Source of the DNA: an uncultured Bacilli bacterium
Lineage (GTDB): Bacteria > Bacillota_I > Bacilli_A > RF39 > UBA660
Assembly: GCA_934148535.1 (NCBI GenBank)
Contig: CAKPDF010000004.1
Coordinates: 59,904 to 123,903, forward strand
Reading direction: 5' to 3'
Length of the DNA stretch: 64,000 nt
The position numbers were made by a program, and so were the translations under genes. Shown one piece after another: positions 61,906-64,000 of the stretch. How positions within the stretch are numbered: position 1 is the first letter of the stretch; the number at the start of each line of letters is the position of its first letter. The notes below the pieces were generated by a model, which was not told where the DNA came from, searched no databases, and saw nothing but the letters and a program-made list of their open reading frames with translations.

Positions 61906-62740
61906 TTCAGCACAGAGAGTAAAAGATAAACTAAGGAATATTTCAAAAGAAAAAAATGTTGATTTTAATTCAGTAATGAGATTTTATATGTATGACAGAT
62001 TTATAGCACGTTTATCAAAAAGCAAATATAAAGATAATTTTATATTAAAAGGTGGCTTCTTTTTAAGTAATCTATTTGGAATTGATAATAGAAGTACTAT
62101 GGATATAGATACCACTATAAGAAAAGCAGAATTTAATAAAGAAAATATTATCAAAATGTTGGAAGAAATTATTAATATAGATATAGAGGATAACGCAAAA
62201 TTTGAAATTAATAAAACAGAACCAATCCGTGAAGAAGATGAATATGGAGGATTGAGAGTTACCATTAATTTTATGTTAGAAAACATAAGGGATCGTTTTC
62301 ATGTTGATATAGCTACAGGAGATCCTATATATCCTGGCCCAAATGATTATAAATATGAATCGTTGATAGATGATGAAGTGTATAAAGTGTGGTCATATAA
62401 TCTAGAGACAGTTTTAGCAGAAAAGATAGAAACTATACTTAGTAAATTAGAAAATAGTAGTAGAATGAAAGACTACTATGACATATATTTAATATATAAA
62501 TTTAAGTTTAATAAAATAAATAAAACAAAACTTCGAAAAGCAGTAGAAAAGACTTTTAAAAAAAGAGAGTTTGATGCAGATTTAAATGCTAATTTAAGTA
62601 TAATTAAAGATAGTAAAGTTTTACAAGATAAATGGAATAGTTATTCTAGAAAAAATAGTTATGCTAGAAATATAGAATTTGATGAAACTATAAAGTGTCT
62701 AGAAAAATTTATAGAAATTATAGTACCAGTTACAATGTAA
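61898..62740 (+). CDS. abiEii: AbiEii-type nucleotidyltransferase toxin
   Basis: 280 aa. Nucleotidyltransferase motif KGGFFLSNLFGIDNRSTMDIDTTI (about 47-70; GG...DxD), then LRVTINFML, FHVDIATGDPIYPG and LAEKIETIL...KDYYDIYLI. AbiEii toxins stop growth by transferring nucleotides, probably to tRNA. ATG 61898 lies 8 bp before the antitoxin stop, with TAGGTG before it; an ATG at 61889 is also open. Confidence 0.88.
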   Translation: MNNSAQRVKDKLRNISKEKNVDFNSVMRFYMYDRFIARLSKSKYKDNFILKGGFFLSNLFGIDNRSTMDIDTTIRKAEFNKENIIKMLEEIINIDIEDNAKFEINKTEPIREEDEYGGLRVTINFMLENIRDRFHVDIATGDPIYPGPNDYKYESLIDDEVYKVWSYNLETVLAEKIETILSKLENSSRMKDYYDIYLIYKFKFNKINKTKLRKAVEKTFKKREFDADLNANLSIIKDSKVLQDKWNSYSRKNSYARNIEFDETIKCLEKFIEIIVPVTM

Positions 62741-62847
62741 AATATTATTTAAATAATAAACTATAAATATCTAAATAAGAGTAGAAAAATACTCATATAG
62801 TCTGTATGACAAAAAACTATGATATAATAACTTCAGATGGTTAGACT

Positions 62848-63196
62848 ATGTCCTTAATATGGAACTTAATAAAAGCATTTGCAGATACAGAAGATGATAA
62901 TAAAAAAGATAATAAAGATTTAGAAGATTGGCAAAAAGAATTAGTAAAAGAAAATATAAATATGCAGAAGATATTACATTCGGAGATATCATTAATACTT
63001 TAGAAAAAATATTAAAAGTATTAGAAACAGTAATAATATAGATAAAAATATAACCGAAATAAATAATTTTATTGTAAAGGATATAATAAGAAATGAAAAA
63101 ATAGCAAAAGACATAATAACTGCCTATAATAATAAAAATAATATATTAGTATTAGCTGAAAGAATAGAACATTTAAAATATTTTGAAAAGAAGTAG
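62848..63196 (+). pseudogene. frameshifted small gene
   Basis: Starts MSLIWNLIKAFADTEDDNKKD..., then the sense moves to another frame (KYAEDITFGDIINTLEKILK) and again (NITEINNFIVKDIIRNEKIAKD...LAERIEHLKYFEKK-stop). Read together it is one helical protein of about 110 aa broken by at least two frameshifts. No family recognised. The 107 bp before it show only a small hairpin. Confidence 0.65.
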
Positions 63197-63206
63197 GAGG
63201 TTATAA

Positions 63207-63722
63207 ATGAATCAGGATAAAATGCATTTAATTAATAAAATTTTTAATAACGAAACAATAAGAACTGTATGGAATAAAGAAAAAGAAAAATATTATATTA
63301 GTGTTGTTGATGTAGTAGGAGTTTTATCGGGAAGTTATAATCCTAGAAATTATTGGAAAGTGTTAAAACACAGATTAAAAAAGAGGGTAATGAGTCGGTT
63401 ACAAATTGTAACCAACTGAAATTAAATTCTTCAGATGGTAAATACTATAATACTAATGTAGTTGATATTGATGGTATGTTTAGAATAATAGAATCTATTC
63501 CTAGTAAAAATGTTGAATAATAAAAAGTTGCTAGCTAAATTAGGAAGATAAAGAATCGATGAAGTATTTGACCTATCACTTGCAACTCAAAGAGCTATAG
63601 ATATATATCAAGCAAAAGTGGCAAGAGAAGATATAGAAAGAAATTTAGGTGAATCTGTTGTTACTAAACAAAATAGATTAAATTATGAATATAAAGATGA
63701 AATAAAAATTGAAATGAAGTAG
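63207..63722 (+). pseudogene. decayed Bro-N/DinD-like phage antirepressor-type gene
   Basis: Opens IRTVWNKEKEKYYISVVDVVGVLSGSYNPRNYWKVLKHRL, the Bro-N start of DinD-like proteins. A frameshift near 63385 moves to NESVTNCNQLKLNSSDGKYY...GMFRIIESIPS, and another break leads to RIDEVFDLSLATQRAIDIYQAK, matching the family order. Stop codons and frame breaks show it is not functional. AGGAGG precedes the ATG. Confidence 0.82.
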
Positions 63723-63736
63723 AGGTGTTTAGATTT

Positions 63737-63838
63737 ATGAAGAGATTTTTATATTTAAACAATGATACTTTATCATCTTATATGTCTCAAATAGAAGGTG
63801 GGTTAATTAAAAATAAAATAGAAACAACAAAAATATAG
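63737..63838 (+). pseudogene. 5' fragment of a DUF6414-like gene
   Basis: MKRFLYLNNDTLSSYMSQIEGGLIKNK followed by a stop after 33 codons. The opening matches DUF6414-type proteins (IYLDxxxLxSxLxQIExG), which are far longer. Nothing of the body follows. GAGGTG precedes the ATG. Confidence 0.6.
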
Positions 63839-63931
63839 AAAATAAAAAAAGAAACAAATCTTTCTGATAACTTCTAAAAAATAATTTTATAAATGCACAA
63901 ATTATATAAGATATTACCTACTATAAATAAC

Positions 63932-64000
63932 TTATCCACAGAAACTGTTGACAGGCAAAAGCGTCAATGGTTTTTTATTTGACATAATTCGCACACTTCT
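63932..64000. other. right-edge sequence: DnaA-box-like 9-mer and repeated GTCAA motifs
   Basis: TTATCCACA at 63932-63940 equals the DnaA-box consensus. TTGAC (63948-63952) and GTCAA (63963-63967) form an imperfect hairpin before T6, and TTGAC recurs at 63979-63983. This may be the end of a mobile element that continues outside the window. Only one DnaA box is seen, so no origin is claimed. Confidence 0.35.

Noticed and set aside
63932..63940. Chromosome origin based on the DnaA box
   Set aside because: Only one box, no cluster, no dnaA or dnaN gene nearby; 9-mers like this occur by chance.

Overview
The window is a strongly A+T-rich chromosomal segment of a Gram-positive, low-GC bacterium (Bacillota). 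Evidence: a Gram-positive PolC replicative polymerase, a recU–class A PBP pair, Mini-RNase III/rlmB/sigma order, tsaE-tsaB-rimI-tsaD order, a SigA-like promoter pattern (TTGACA, 17 bp, often TATGATATAAT) and GGTGA/GGAGG ribosome binding sites. UGA is a stop codon and the tRNA-Trp has anticodon CCA, so the genetic code is standard, not mycoplasmal. A free-standing phosphoketolase and several homologues of spore genes (YunB, CwlD-like and CwlJ-like hydrolases, a YjcZ-like peptide) suggest an uncultured gut member of the Bacilli related to Erysipelotrichales/RF39-type lineages. That placement is inference.

Layout. 0-4.8 kb: a cut-off lipoprotein, then recU and a class A PBP on the minus strand, then yunB. 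4.9-17.2 kb: polC, an Rpn-type PD-(D/E)XK protein, an HD protein with valS, small membrane proteins, a uracil-DNA glycosylase family protein and a CwlD-like amidase. 17.5-25.2 kb: small membrane genes, a zinc phospholipase C-like protein, an Abi_2/HEPN protein, an HtrA protease, a DUF1292/coiled-coil pair, a five-tRNA cluster (Val-Thr-Tyr-Gln-Lys), an S1 protein and a NifU-like protein. 25.3-35 kb: an RlmD-like methyltransferase, a run of small accessory genes (VanZ, XRE, AAA ATPase, CmpB-type permease, nitroreductase), an HD-DHFR fusion, a UV-damage endonuclease and a second five-tRNA cluster (Leu-Ser-fMet-Asp-Phe). 35.6-39.4 kb: a three-gene operon of two divergent paralogous coiled-coil proteins plus a small partner, of unknown function. 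39.7-50.5 kb: phosphoketolase, CapA-like protein, mrnC-rlmB-sigma, SOS-box-controlled uvrA, and an unusual pair of dCTP-deaminase/dUTPase-fold genes carrying three domains. 50.6-60.8 kb: an AlbA_2/ATPase regulator, the t6A operon, tRNA-Asn, a cold-shock protein, tRNA-Trp, cwlJ and a C39-peptidase operon. 60.8-64 kb: an accessory island with structured non-coding DNA, an AbiEi/AbiEii toxin-antitoxin operon under a palindromic operator, and three decayed genes ending in what may be a mobile-element end.

Functional themes are DNA repair and nucleotide-pool hygiene (recU, uvrA, uvsE, UDG family, dCTP-deaminase-like pair, HD-DHFR), tRNA and ribosome maturation (two tRNA clusters, tsa genes, rlmB, rlmD-like, mrnC), envelope and spore-type wall enzymes, and scattered defence genes (AbiE, Abi_2, Rpn, AlbA_2). 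The most unusual items are the three-domain dCTP-deaminase-like pair, whose catalytic residues are split between the domains, and the coiled-coil paralogue operon.
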